A stretch of 64,000 bases of DNA from an uncultured Clostridium sp. (lineage in GTDB: Bacteria; Bacillota; Clostridia; TANB77; CAG-508): assembly GCA_946411515.1 (NCBI GenBank), contig CAMKEH010000002.1:62001-126000 (forward strand), written 5' to 3'. The number at the start of each line of letters is the position of its first letter. Position 1 is the stretch's first letter. The notes below the pieces were generated by a model. That model was not told the DNA's origin. It made no database searches and worked only from the letters and a program-made list of their open reading frames with translations. Below, piece after piece: positions 9,952 to 18,622 of this stretch. Both the position numbers and the translations under genes were made by a program.

Positions 9952-10897
9952 ATTCTTTATTTGTAATTTCTTCTAAATCTAAAAGTTCTTGCCATCTAGC
10001 GTCTACTTCTTTTTGGAATTCTTCAATCATCCATTCATTACCAGGTAAGAACATATGTCTAAATCTTTTTTGAGGTTTTAAGAATTCTTCAATTGGTAAT
10101 TTTTTAGCTGGTTTGTAATTAATTTTGTATTTTCCATCAATTACTTCGTATAATGGCCAATAGCAAGTTTCAACTGCTAATTTATTTATTTGCATTAACA
10201 TATCTGTTGGATAACCCCATCCTCTAGGACATGGAGCCATAACATTTAAAAATGCAGGACCTTCTGTATAAATTGCCTTTTCAGCTTTTTCATAAAGGTC
10301 TTTGAAATTCATATAACCTAAAGTTTGTGCAACATAAGGAATATGATGACCAACCATTATTTTAGTTAAATCTTTTCTAGATTGCATTTTTCCAGGAATA
10401 ACTTTTCCTGCTGGTGATGTTGTTGTATCTGCAAATTTAGGTGTAGCAGATGAACGTTGGATACCAGTATTCATATAAGCACCATTATCATAACATACAT
10501 AAACCATGTCATGACCACGTTCCATAGCACCGGATAAACTTTGAATTCCTATATCATAAGTTCCACCATCTCCACCAAAGGCGATGAATTTAGTTGTATT
10601 ATCTAATTTTCCTTGTTTTTTTAGAGAAACATATGCAGCTTCTGCTCCAGATAGTGTTGCACCAGCACATTCAAATGCTGTATGTATAAATGAATCTGTC
10701 CAAGCTGTGTATGGATAGATAAATGTTGAAACTTCCATACATCCAGTTGCACCAGCTACTACTGCATGATCTTCTGGTTTTAAAGCTCTCATTACCATTC
10801 TTGCAGCTGGAGGAGCTCCGCATCCAGCACACATTCTGTGTCCTGCTGTAAATCTTGAAGGCTTATTTGCTACTACATCTTTTACATTATAAGGCAT
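9950..10897 (-). CDS. porB: Pyruvate/2-oxoacid:ferredoxin oxidoreductase, beta subunit
   Basis: A 315-residue thiamine-diphosphate subunit. It has the CAGCGAPP motif near the N-terminus, GGDGGTYDIG followed by YDNGAYMNTG (ThDP and magnesium site), and further conserved cysteines including APCPRGW that would bind the proximal 4Fe-4S cluster. It oxidatively decarboxylates pyruvate or a related 2-oxoacid to the acyl-CoA, reducing ferredoxin. It is the last gene of a four-gene minus-strand operon and ends at a bidirectional terminator. The multi-subunit form is complete here. Substrate preference between pyruvate and branched 2-oxoacids cannot be fixed from sequence alone. Confidence 0.93.
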   Translation of the reverse strand: MPYNVKDVVANKPSRFTAGHRMCAGCGAPPAARMVMRALKPEDHAVVAGATGCMEVSTFIYPYTAWTDSFIHTAFECAGATLSGAEAAYVSLKKQGKLDNTTKFIAFGGDGGTYDIGIQSLSGAMERGHDMVYVCYDNGAYMNTGIQRSSATPKFADTTTSPAGKVIPGKMQSRKDLTKIMVGHHIPYVAQTLGYMNFKDLYEKAEKAIYTEGPAFLNVMAPCPRGWGYPTDMLMQINKLAVETCYWPLYEVIDGKYKINYKPAKKLPIEEFLKPQKRFRHMFLPGNEWMIEEFQKEVDARWQELLDLEEITNKE

Positions 10898-10898
10898 T

Positions 10899-12089
10899 TT
10901 ATTCAGCCTCCTTTCTTACTCCAAAATATCTATAAGGATTTTCTATTTTTCCTGTTTCTACGATTTCTAATAAATCTTCATATACTTTTTCAATATCATC
11001 TGCTTTAGTATCTCTACCACCAATTCCATAAACATAGTTTACAGTAGGAACTTGAACTTGATTTACAAACATAGAGCTTGTTACATCTTCAAATAAAGCA
11101 CCACCAATACCATTTAGTGAATCTGATTTATCTAAAACAGCTACAGCTTTTAAATGACTTAAAGCTTTTGCAACTTCTTCTCCTGGGAAAGGTCTATAAA
11201 CACGAATTTTTAATAATCCTGCTTTAATTCCTTTTTCTCTTAAACTATCTACTACAAATTTTGTAGTACCAGCAGTAGAGTTCATACAAACTATTGCAAC
11301 TTCTGCGTCATCTAATTTATATTCTTCAAATAATCCATATTTTCTACCAGTCATTTTTTCAAAATCTTTTGATACTTCTAAAATAACTTTTTTTGCATTT
11401 CTCATTGCATCTGCTTGTTGTACTTTATGTTCAAATAGATAAGTTTGAACATCTAAAGGACCAACAGCAATTGGTTCGTTTTGATTTAATAAATAATGTT
11501 CTGGTTCATATTTTCCTACAAATTCTTTTACTTTTTCATCTTCTTCTAATTCTATATTTTCAATAGAGTGAGAAGTAATAAATCCATCTTGACATACCAT
11601 TAAAGGTAATCTTACATCTTTATGTTCTGCAATTCTATGTGCCATTAAAGTATTATCATATGCTTCTTGGTTATTTTCTGAAAATAACATTATCCAACCA
11701 CTATCACGAACTCCCATTGCATCTGAATGGTCATTGTGAATATTTAATGGTCCAGATACGGCTCTATTTACTAATGATAAAACAATTGGTAATCTTAAGC
11801 TTGATGCTATATAAATCATTTCCCACATTAAAGATAATCCATTTGCAGATGTAGCTGTCATAGCTCTTGATCCTGCAGCTTCTGCACCGATACATGCTGA
11901 CATTGCACTATGTTCACTTTCTACTGCAACAAATTCAGTATCTACTGCTCCATTTGCTACAAATGTTGAAAAATATTGAGGAATCTCTGTAGATGGAGTA
12001 ATAGGAAATGCTGCTACTACATCTGGATTAATTTGTTTCATAGCAGTTGCTGCTGCTTCATTACCACTTAATCTTTCTCTTATACTCAT
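10899..12089 (-). CDS. porA: Pyruvate/2-oxoacid:ferredoxin oxidoreductase, alpha subunit
   Basis: A 396-residue alpha subunit with the transketolase pyrimidine-type fold. FPITPSTEIPQ lies near the N-terminus, followed by TATSANGLSLMWEMIY and NIHNDHSDAMGVRDSGW, all characteristic of PorA. A C-terminal transketolase-like domain (VRPFPGEEVA region) follows. It pairs with the beta subunit to form the active site. One base separates it from porB and six bases from porD, so the genes are probably translationally coupled. Confidence 0.93.
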   Translation of the reverse strand: MSIRERLSGNEAAATAMKQINPDVVAAFPITPSTEIPQYFSTFVANGAVDTEFVAVESEHSAMSACIGAEAAGSRAMTATSANGLSLMWEMIYIASSLRLPIVLSLVNRAVSGPLNIHNDHSDAMGVRDSGWIMLFSENNQEAYDNTLMAHRIAEHKDVRLPLMVCQDGFITSHSIENIELEEDEKVKEFVGKYEPEHYLLNQNEPIAVGPLDVQTYLFEHKVQQADAMRNAKKVILEVSKDFEKMTGRKYGLFEEYKLDDAEVAIVCMNSTAGTTKFVVDSLREKGIKAGLLKIRVYRPFPGEEVAKALSHLKAVAVLDKSDSLNGIGGALFEDVTSSMFVNQVQVPTVNYVYGIGGRDTKADDIEKVYEDLLEIVETGKIENPYRYFGVRKEAE

Positions 12090-12095
12090 AGTATC

Positions 12096-12386
12096 TTATT
12101 CCTCCTTCATCTCAATTGCTCCGAATGGGCAAACTTTAGCACATACGCCACATCCTTTACAATAATCATAATCAAAATCTTCTCTATTACATTCTTTATT
12201 TACTGGGATTGCATCATCAGGACAAACTGGGAAACACAAACCACATTGTTTACATTTTTCTGATATAAAAATAGGTTTTATACTTCTCCAATCACCAGTT
12301 TTAAAGTCTCTTGCATTTCCGGCAGTATAAATATCACCACCTGGAGTCATTTTCTCCATAGGAGTATTTGGGTTTATATTTGTCAT
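12096..12386 (-). CDS. porD: Pyruvate:ferredoxin oxidoreductase, delta (ferredoxin) subunit
   Basis: A 96-residue protein with two complete 4Fe-4S motifs: CKQCGLCFPVCP and CKGCGVCAKVCP. It passes electrons from the ThDP centre to external ferredoxin. Its ATG overlaps the porC stop by four bases (ATGA arrangement), so the two are co-translated. Length and cysteine spacing are normal for the subunit. Confidence 0.93.
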   Translation of the reverse strand: MTNINPNTPMEKMTPGGDIYTAGNARDFKTGDWRSIKPIFISEKCKQCGLCFPVCPDDAIPVNKECNREDFDYDYCKGCGVCAKVCPFGAIEMKEE

Positions 12387-12961
12387 ATCTTTTTAACCTC
12401 CTTTAATGCTAATTCTAATGCTTTCATATTACCATCAATTACTTCTGGTTTTTTAGCAAATTTGTGTTTAAAAGAACCTTTCATGTCTTCTAGTAATGCT
12501 TCATCAGTCATAATTCCACTTACTTTAACAATAGCTGCAAGCATAGGAGTATTTGGAAAATATCTTCCTAAAGCTTCTTCAGAAATCTTTCTTGCATCAA
12601 TTGTATAAACATTTCCTTTGTAACCTTTTAAAACACTTTTTAAATAATCTGCAGATTTAGTTGTATTAATTACAATTGCACCTTCTTCTTTAAGACCAGC
12701 TGTTACATCAACAACTTCTAGAAGAGTATCATCTACTACAACTACATAATCTGGTTCATAGATATTACTATGGATAGTAATTGGCTTCTCACTTATTCTG
12801 TTATATGCAGTAATAGGTGCTCCCATTCTTTCAGGACCATATTCAGGGAAACCTTGAATGTATTTTCCTGTGTTGAAAGCAGCATCTGCAAGTAAAAGTG
12901 AAGCTGTTTTAGCACCTTGGCCACCTCTACCATGCCATCTAATTTCTATCATGTTATCCAT
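12383..12961 (-). CDS. porC: Pyruvate:ferredoxin oxidoreductase, gamma subunit
   Basis: A 192-residue gamma subunit and first gene of the operon. The IRWHGRGGQGAKTASLLLA start and FPEYGPERMGAP are signatures of the family, and the domain binds coenzyme A in related enzymes. A strong AGGAGG site and a consensus promoter lie upstream. With porD, porA and porB it makes the complete four-subunit enzyme of an anaerobe's central metabolism. Confidence 0.92.
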   Translation of the reverse strand: MDNMIEIRWHGRGGQGAKTASLLLADAAFNTGKYIQGFPEYGPERMGAPITAYNRISEKPITIHSNIYEPDYVVVVDDTLLEVVDVTAGLKEEGAIVINTTKSADYLKSVLKGYKGNVYTIDARKISEEALGRYFPNTPMLAAIVKVSGIMTDEALLEDMKGSFKHKFAKKPEVIDGNMKALELALKEVKKI

Positions 12962-13000
12962 ATTGATAATGCCTCCTTTTTCTTTTTATTTTACGGATTT

Positions 13001-13029
13001 AGTATATGCCTAAAATCATTCAATGTCAA
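13001..13029 (-). promoter_or_regulatory. Promoter of the por operon
   Basis: On the minus strand TTGACA (complement of 13024-13029) and TATACT (complement of 13001-13006) are separated by exactly 17 bases. This near-consensus sigma-A promoter suggests strong expression of the oxidoreductase. Confidence 0.8.
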
Positions 13030-13043
13030 GTAAAAAAAACAAT

Positions 13044-13074
13044 ATAAAAAAGCAAAAGCATACAACTTTTGCTT
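13044..13074 (-). terminator. Terminator of the pilin-like gene
   Basis: Read on the minus strand, AAGCAAAAG and CTTTTGCTT form a 9-bp stem with a 7-base loop followed by a T-run. It closes the pilin-like gene before the por promoter. Confidence 0.75.
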
Positions 13075-13120
13075 AAATAAATATATTAAAAATTATAAAT
13101 AATAAAAAAAATAAAATAAT

Positions 13121-14020
13121 TTATTCTATTGGAATTTCTATGATTGGGCGAGCTCCGCATTTTTTTCCATAAGCGGCCGTATTCATTCCTCCAATGTCAC
13201 TTGCACGATAAATGGTATTAATATTTGAACTACTTGTTGATCCAATCCAGTAGTCACCCGTTTTCCCGGGGTTTACCATAGTACTTGTCACTCCAGTTGC
13301 GCTTAATTCACTATATTTTGCAGCTCTAACTTCTACATTTGCTCCTAAATTATCTAACGTAGTTTTATAATAAGTAATAAATGGTTGAATACAATTATCT
13401 GAATTACTCATATCTAATGCGTCTTCCAATTGTGTCCAATAATTACTATTTGAGAATTTTGTTGTTCCAGCATTTTTACTTTGAACAGGTTTATCTGTTA
13501 ATGTTATGTTATAGTAAGGCATAGCCTTTATAGTGTTGTTTTCTACTGCAAATACTTTAAACTTTTCTGTAACAATTGCAATATCATCACCAGGTTGAAT
13601 TTCAGAAGGTGTTTTTCCATTATAATTTATACCTTTTTGAAGTTCGTTTGATATACCTGCTGATGGGTTATATTCATAAAACTTTGATTCACCATTGTTA
13701 GTTACTTTTAATACAATTGTTTCTTCTTGAGATATTATATCTACATTTCCTTCTCCGTAAGTTTTTTCTAGTTGTTCTTTTAAGTAGTCACCTGCACTCA
13801 TATTTCCTTCTGCATATTTTGATATTTGATATTCTGCATAGATTAATTTTATTTGTTCCTCAGCTTCTGCTATTTTTGATTGTTCTCCAGCACTTTGAGC
13901 TTTTTGTAATAATCCATTATCACCTGTTAGCGTTACTATCGTTACTCCTGCTAATATTAAAAGGACAATTATTGTAATCACTAACGCAATTAGCGTTATT
14001 CCATTATTTTCTTTTTTCAT
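13121..14020 (-). CDS. Pilin-like secreted protein (class III-type N-terminus), variable C-terminus
   Basis: A 299-residue protein. The N-terminus NNGITLIALVITIIVLL has the shape of a type IV pilin or pseudopilin leader (short basic start, Gly, then a hydrophobic helix), but the usual Glu at position +5 is Ala. A short coiled region follows. The C-terminal domain ends in KKCGARPIIEIP, a 'GxRPxI' ending shared by many such clostridial proteins. Two other genes in this window (starts 29926 and 39687) carry nearly the same first 45 residues. It is probably a surface or secreted protein; no pilus assembly genes are nearby. Two palindromes lie upstream. Confidence 0.7.
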   Translation of the reverse strand: MKKENNGITLIALVITIIVLLILAGVTIVTLTGDNGLLQKAQSAGEQSKIAEAEEQIKLIYAEYQISKYAEGNMSAGDYLKEQLEKTYGEGNVDIISQEETIVLKVTNNGESKFYEYNPSAGISNELQKGINYNGKTPSEIQPGDDIAIVTEKFKVFAVENNTIKAMPYYNITLTDKPVQSKNAGTTKFSNSNYWTQLEDALDMSNSDNCIQPFITYYKTTLDNLGANVEVRAAKYSELSATGVTSTMVNPGKTGDYWIGSTSSSNINTIYRASDIGGMNTAAYGKKCGARPIIEIPIE

Positions 14021-14071
14021 ATGCTTCTCCTTCTTTTGTATAGTATTCCTACTATTTATACAATATAATCA

Positions 14072-14122
14072 TGACATTCTTTGTCATCAAATACATTTTA
14101 TATTATATGACATTCGATGTCA
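14072..14122. promoter_or_regulatory. Pair of palindromic operator-like sites
   Basis: TGACATTCTTTGTCA (14072-14086) and TGACATTCGATGTCA (14108-14122) both have the form TGACA-N5-TGTCA, with centres 36 bases apart. They lie in the divergent region between the pilin-like gene and the MazF-like gene, at a distance expected to overlap the promoter of the former. They are probably binding sites for one dimeric regulator, whose identity is unknown. Confidence 0.6.
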
Positions 14123-14273
14123 ATAAAATAATTTTAAAAATCCTTATAATATATTAAACATTTGCTATAATTCATAGCTATATTAAGCATATAAAATTAT
14201 TTTTGTACAGCTATTGCAATTTAAACAAACGTTTGCTATAATACTGCTATAAAAATAGCAAGGAGCTGATATT

Positions 14274-14969
14274 TTGAATGAAGATAAAATTAAATTAAGA
14301 AATAGTTCTATTATTCATAAAGATAATTCTCTAAGTAGATTAGATTTATCTTTTTTAAAGCATATAGAATTAAGCGAATATAAAAAAAGTGATTTGTTAG
14401 CATATTGGATAAATGATTTTGCAAAATATCATGATGAGGAAAGAACATTTAATATTGCAAAATCTGGAGTATATTCCAGAGGAGATATCATAAAAGTAAA
14501 TTTAGGTTTTAATATTGGAAATGAACTAGGTGGATTACACTATTGTATAGTTCTTAATAAATATGATAATACAAGAAATGGAGCTTTAAATATTATTCCT
14601 TTAACATCAAGAAAAGATGGTAAAAAATACGATTCATCTTCTGTGAATCTTGGAAAAGAACTTTATAATGTTTTCCAGAAAAAAATTGAAAATGAAAAAG
14701 AAAAATTGCAAGAAATATTAAATGAATTGAAAAAAATAGAAGATGTACCTGTTAATATACAAAATATAATTTCAAAGGAACAAAAATATATTGAAAAAAT
14801 GGAACATGAAATTTCTAAAATGAAGAGAGATAGCATAGCACTAATTAACCAAATAACAACAATTAGTAAACAGAGAATTTTCAAGGATACTGTTAGAAAA
14901 AATGTAAAAATAACTAGTGAATCACTTGATTTAATTGATAAACAAATCATAAAATTTTTTACAAAATAA
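14274..14969 (+). CDS. PemK/MazF-like protein with long extensions
   Basis: A 231-residue protein. The middle part (YSRGDIIKVNLGF, then GGLHYCIVLNKYDN and LNIIPLTSRK) is the PemK/MazF fold of sequence-specific mRNA interferases. It has about 60 extra residues before the fold and a charged coiled-coil segment (about residues 135-185) after it, so it is twice the normal toxin length. No antitoxin gene is next to it. The start is TTG behind AAGGAG. The toxin fold is clear; whether it acts as a toxin, or what the extensions do, is open. Confidence 0.75.
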   Translation: MNEDKIKLRNSSIIHKDNSLSRLDLSFLKHIELSEYKKSDLLAYWINDFAKYHDEERTFNIAKSGVYSRGDIIKVNLGFNIGNELGGLHYCIVLNKYDNTRNGALNIIPLTSRKDGKKYDSSSVNLGKELYNVFQKKIENEKEKLQEILNELKKIEDVPVNIQNIISKEQKYIEKMEHEISKMKRDSIALINQITTISKQRIFKDTVRKNVKITSESLDLIDKQIIKFFTK

Positions 14970-14976
14970 TAAGGCA

Positions 14977-15060
14977 TAACTTAAAAAGGAGAGTTGCTTT
15001 GAACTCTCCAAAATCATTTAGGCTCCCGTCTTACTACAAAAGTAGTAGAGGGTTAAGTTA
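14977..15060 (+). ncRNA. Possible structured RNA (three-way junction)
   Basis: TAACTTAA (14977-14984) pairs with TTAAGTTA (15053-15060). Inside this 8-bp stem are two hairpins: GGAGAGTT/AACTCTCC (14988-14995 with 15002-15009), and TACTAC/GTAGTA with a tetraloop (15032-15037 with 15042-15047), extended by CCC/GGG. It lies just after the MazF-like gene and is much more GC-rich than its surroundings. It does not match a tRNA or a riboswitch I know. The first hairpin may simply end the upstream transcript. Confidence 0.4.
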
Positions 15061-15330
15061 AATATATTTTAACATATAATATTTAACTTGTCAAACTTAG
15101 TTTGACACTGATAGTATATGTTTGCATATTAAATTTATACATTATAATATTTAAATTTTTCAATAATCAATAAAATAATTTTAAAATTTCTAATTTGTAT
15201 TGAATAAAATTGCTTAATAATATATCATATAATTATAATCTAGATTATATAAATTACGATTATAATTATACAAAGATTATTACATTGATTTAAAATGTAT
15301 GATTTTTTGTATTTTTATAATTTACATAAA
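15061..15330. other. AT-rich spacer, no feature seen
   Basis: About 270 bases, nearly all A and T, between the structured element and the purB promoter. I see no open frame with a ribosome binding site, no clear repeat unit and no stable hairpin. Confidence 0.6.
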
Positions 15331-15359
15331 TTGACTTTTCTATATAAATCTGATACAAT
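15331..15359 (+). promoter_or_regulatory. Promoter of purB
   Basis: TTGACT (15331-15336), 17 bases, TACAAT (15354-15359), 61 bases before the start codon. The leader can form a small hairpin (AACTATT/AATAGTT near 15372-15392). No purine riboswitch core is visible. Confidence 0.75.
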
Positions 15360-15420
15360 TAAAAAGTCTCGTAACTATTATTTCCAATAGTTAAATAACA
15401 AAAGAAAGGGGAAATTCCTT

Positions 15421-16857
15421 ATGACACGAGATGGAAACAATGTAGATACTTCATTTGAAGCGATGCAAATGGTATCTGCGCAGCACATGGCCTTAGGACC
15501 ATTGGACGGAAGATATTCCAATATCGGAAAGAAACTTTCGCCTTACTTCTCCGAGTATGCTCTTGTGAAAAACAGAGTTAAGGTAGAAGTATATTGGCTG
15601 ATTTTTCTTTTAGAAAATGTCAGTGGATCTTGGATCTTAGATTCACATTACAATGACATTGAAGATATAAAGAATATCTATTCAAACTTTTCTTATGACT
15701 CTTTCTTAAGAGTTAAAGAAATCGAAAAGGAAACAAACCACGATGTAAAATCTGTTGAAATCTATGTAGGAGAACAGCTAAAAGAGATGGGGATGAATGA
15801 CCTTGTGAGCTTTGTACATATTGGATGTACATCAGAGGACATAACAAATCCTTCTTATGCTAACATGATTTCTACAGCGTTAAAGGAAGTATGGATTCCT
15901 ACAGCAGAACAACTGATTGAACTTATTTCAAATGAGTTTGCAGAAAAATATGCTAATACTCCTATGCCTGCTCATACTCATGGACAGCCAGCAACACCAA
16001 CTACAGTTGGTAAGGAGTTTGCAGTATATGTACATCGCATGCGCGAATCACTTGAAAACATAAAATCGATCAGACCACGTGCAAAATTCAATGGCGCAAC
16101 AGGAAACTACGCTGCAATATCTGTAGCATTTCCTGATGAAGACTGGCCAACACTCTCAAAACTCTTTATAGAGGATTATTTAGGATTAAAATTTAATCCT
16201 GTTACTACTCAAATTGAGAGTCATGATTATGTTTGCCATATCCTTGATGGTATTCGCCATTTTAACAATGTCCTTTGTGACTTAGATCTTGATATGTGGC
16301 TTTATATCAGCAAAGGATACTTCAAGCAGGTTGTTGTAAAAGCGGAGGTTGGTAGCAGTACCATGCCTCATAAGGTAAATCCGATTAAGTTTGAGAACAG
16401 TGAGTCAAATATTGATATGTCAAACGCAATATGTGTGGCATTATCTAATAAGCTTCCTCGTTCTCGTATGCAGCGTGATTTGTCCGATTCATCGTCGCAG
16501 AGAAACCTGGGTCTTGCATTTGGATACTCACTTCAGGCACTTGAACAAACCATTGGTGGTTTGAAGAGAGTTACTGTAAACGAAGAAAAGATTTCCGAAG
16601 AACTTGATAACAAGTGGGAAGTCTTGGCAGAGCCTATTCAGACTATGCTTCGTAAGTATGGCGTTCCGGATGCATACAACAGACTAAAAGACTTCACAAG
16701 AGGCAAAGATATTTCTAAGGAAGCTATCAAAGAGTTTATAAAAACTCTCGACATTGAAGGCTTCTCTGAAGAAGACAGAGAAATTTTGCTTAACTTGTCA
16801 CCTGACAAGTACACAGGTTATGCATCTCAGATAACTGAAGATGCAATATTCGACTAA
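15421..16857 (+). CDS. purB: Adenylosuccinate lyase
   Basis: A 478-residue enzyme of purine synthesis that splits SAICAR and adenylosuccinate, releasing fumarate. MALGPLDGRY opens the conserved part, HIGCTSEDITN and AHTHGQPATPTTVGKE carry the catalytic His region, and the signature loop GSSTMPHKVNPIKFEN is intact. It belongs to the long E. coli-like group rather than the short B. subtilis-like group. Base composition and codon use differ strongly from the neighbours: many C- and G-ending codons, and CGC and CGT arginines. Horizontal acquisition is likely. Even so it contains no in-frame CGG. RBS AAAGGGG precedes the ATG. Confidence 0.93.
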   Translation: MTRDGNNVDTSFEAMQMVSAQHMALGPLDGRYSNIGKKLSPYFSEYALVKNRVKVEVYWLIFLLENVSGSWILDSHYNDIEDIKNIYSNFSYDSFLRVKEIEKETNHDVKSVEIYVGEQLKEMGMNDLVSFVHIGCTSEDITNPSYANMISTALKEVWIPTAEQLIELISNEFAEKYANTPMPAHTHGQPATPTTVGKEFAVYVHRMRESLENIKSIRPRAKFNGATGNYAAISVAFPDEDWPTLSKLFIEDYLGLKFNPVTTQIESHDYVCHILDGIRHFNNVLCDLDLDMWLYISKGYFKQVVVKAEVGSSTMPHKVNPIKFENSESNIDMSNAICVALSNKLPRSRMQRDLSDSSSQRNLGLAFGYSLQALEQTIGGLKRVTVNEEKISEELDNKWEVLAEPIQTMLRKYGVPDAYNRLKDFTRGKDISKEAIKEFIKTLDIEGFSEEDREILLNLSPDKYTGYASQITEDAIFD

Positions 16858-16865
16858 CAAATAAG

Positions 16866-16897
16866 GAGAGCCGTATCCATTATGGATTCGGCTCTTT
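16866..16897 (+). terminator. Terminator of purB
   Basis: GAGCCG-T-ATCC (16868-16878) pairs with GGAT-T-CGGCTC (16884-16894) around a short loop, followed by TTTCCCC. It is the most GC-rich hairpin of the region and matches the composition of purB. Confidence 0.75.
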
Positions 16898-16925
16898 CCC
16901 CGTCTAGAAGAAATTTATATTATTA

Positions 16926-16954
16926 TTGAAAAAAATAAATTATAGATGTAAAAT
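16926..16954 (+). promoter_or_regulatory. Probable promoter of the DUF5050-type gene
   Basis: TTGAAA (16926-16931), 17 bases, TAAAAT (16949-16954), about 30 bases before the AGGAGG site of the next gene. Confidence 0.6.
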
Positions 16955-16986
16955 ATAATTATAAATTTTTATTTTAGGAGGAACCT

Positions 16987-18582
16987 ATGAAAAATAAAAA
17001 AATTAAAATAATAATTATAAGCTTCATATGTGTTTTATTGATTGCAATTGTAGCTTTTGTAGGAATAAGTATTCTTAATCAAAAAGAAGATAATAATGAA
17101 ACTCTAGAAGTACAAAAAGAAGAAATGGAAGAACAAGAACCAATATATGAAAAAGACTACAGTATGCACAATGGAGATATATTCGTAAAAGTAGGCAATA
17201 CTATAGGTTATATTAATAAATTAGATAACAGTACACAAATTATTAATGTCGAAAGTGGAGAAACAATTCAAGTAAAAACTCCTGAAAGAGGATTAGAAAA
17301 ACTATATTTTGACGGGAAAAATATGTATGGAGTTCCTAGTCATTATGTAGGGAAAGGGATTTATAAAATTGATTTGCAAGGAAATGTAAGTAAGATATAT
17401 GAAGGAGAATGCGTTCAGTTATGGCTAACAGATGATAAAATTTATTTTATTAAACAAAATGGATTTGATGAAATTAACCAAACGCCTCAAGGTGATTTGT
17501 GTTATATGGATAAATACGGAAAAAATATTACAACAATTATTTCAAATGTAAAAAATTATTTTAGAATACAAGATAATACAATTTATTATACAGATTTATC
17601 TACAAGAGGATTATATAAAGTAGATATTGATGGAAATAATAAACAACTATTGGCAGAAGGAAGAACATATATAACAGGTATAAATAAAGATTATATAGTA
17701 TATGTTGACTATGCAGATGGTGAAAGTTATCATGTTTTATATTTTGATGATAATACTAACCATAAAGTAGGAAGATTTGGAAATTCTTATGTTACTAATA
17801 AAATAGGATATATTTATACAAGAAAGCTAACAGGAAAAAATAATGAGATTGATGTTACATTTTCATTATTAAAAATTGATGCAAAAAACAAGACTGAAGA
17901 GCAAATACAAAATACAGAAGATATGGCTAGAATAAGTTATGTATATAAGAAAAATGTATATTTTACAGGAAGTAATATAATAAAATATAATTTAAAAGAT
18001 AATACAAGTGAAAGTATGGATATAAGGTTAGCACAATTTTTAGATGGAAAAGCATATGAATTTAAAATGGATGGTAATCAAAAAGTAATACAAGTAATAA
18101 TTTACGATTTAGAAAATAATGAAAATAAAAAAGTAGCTCTTAATTATAAAGACATTGTACAAGAAACTAAGGTAGAAGAAAAAGCAGAAAATATTACAAG
18201 CAATGAAAATTCTAATAAATACACATTAAAAGAAGAAAATGAAACAAATAAACAAAATGCTACTGAAAGTGAAGAAAATAAAACTCCAATAACTAAAGAA
18301 GAAGCAATTAAAATTTGGAAGGAAAATATTCCAATACTTGGAGCAAATAACAATATAATAGATTACGAAAATTATACATTTATGCTTAATATTTCACAAG
18401 CAGAAGTAAAACCAAATACTTTATTTACTCAAAGTGATAATTTACCAGAGAGACAATCAAGTAATTTAAGAAAAGTTTGGAAAATAGAAACATCAGATAG
18501 TATAGATGCACTTCAAATGTTAGATGTATACATTGATATATACACAGGCCAAATAATTGGAGGAAGAATTTACGGTGATTAG
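16987..18582 (+). CDS. Membrane-anchored DUF5050-type (beta-propeller-like) protein
   Basis: A 531-residue protein with one N-terminal membrane anchor (about residues 6-30) and an acidic linker. A repeat region (about 45-390) with units such as IYYTDLSTRGLYKVDIDGNN is typical of DUF5050, a propeller-like fold. A Glu/Lys/Asn-rich linker follows at about 395-435. The C-terminal 95 residues (EEAIKIWKENIP ... DVYIDIYTGQIIGG) resemble a PepSY-like domain. It is probably an envelope protein facing outward. Function unknown; domain calls are from sequence pattern only. Confidence 0.65.
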   Translation: MKNKKIKIIIISFICVLLIAIVAFVGISILNQKEDNNETLEVQKEEMEEQEPIYEKDYSMHNGDIFVKVGNTIGYINKLDNSTQIINVESGETIQVKTPERGLEKLYFDGKNMYGVPSHYVGKGIYKIDLQGNVSKIYEGECVQLWLTDDKIYFIKQNGFDEINQTPQGDLCYMDKYGKNITTIISNVKNYFRIQDNTIYYTDLSTRGLYKVDIDGNNKQLLAEGRTYITGINKDYIVYVDYADGESYHVLYFDDNTNHKVGRFGNSYVTNKIGYIYTRKLTGKNNEIDVTFSLLKIDAKNKTEEQIQNTEDMARISYVYKKNVYFTGSNIIKYNLKDNTSESMDIRLAQFLDGKAYEFKMDGNQKVIQVIIYDLENNENKKVALNYKDIVQETKVEEKAENITSNENSNKYTLKEENETNKQNATESEENKTPITKEEAIKIWKENIPILGANNNIIDYENYTFMLNISQAEVKPNTLFTQSDNLPERQSSNLRKVWKIETSDSIDALQMLDVYIDIYTGQIIGGRIYGD

Positions 18583-18589
18583 AAAGATA

Positions 18590-18622
18590 AAAAGAAGGAA
18601 TTAATTTTCCTTCTTTTCTTCA
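18590..18622. terminator. Bidirectional terminator
   Basis: AAGAAGGAA and TTCCTTCTT form a 9-bp stem around a short loop between the converging genes, with A-runs and T-runs on both sides. It overlaps the 3' end of the small minus-strand gene. Confidence 0.6.

Noticed and set aside
14977..15060. A tRNA gene in the structured element
   Set aside because: Only two inner hairpins, no T-loop consensus TTCRANY and no 7-base anticodon loop.
15360..15420. Purine riboswitch before purB
   Set aside because: The leader is only about 60 bases with one small hairpin; the conserved purine aptamer core is absent.
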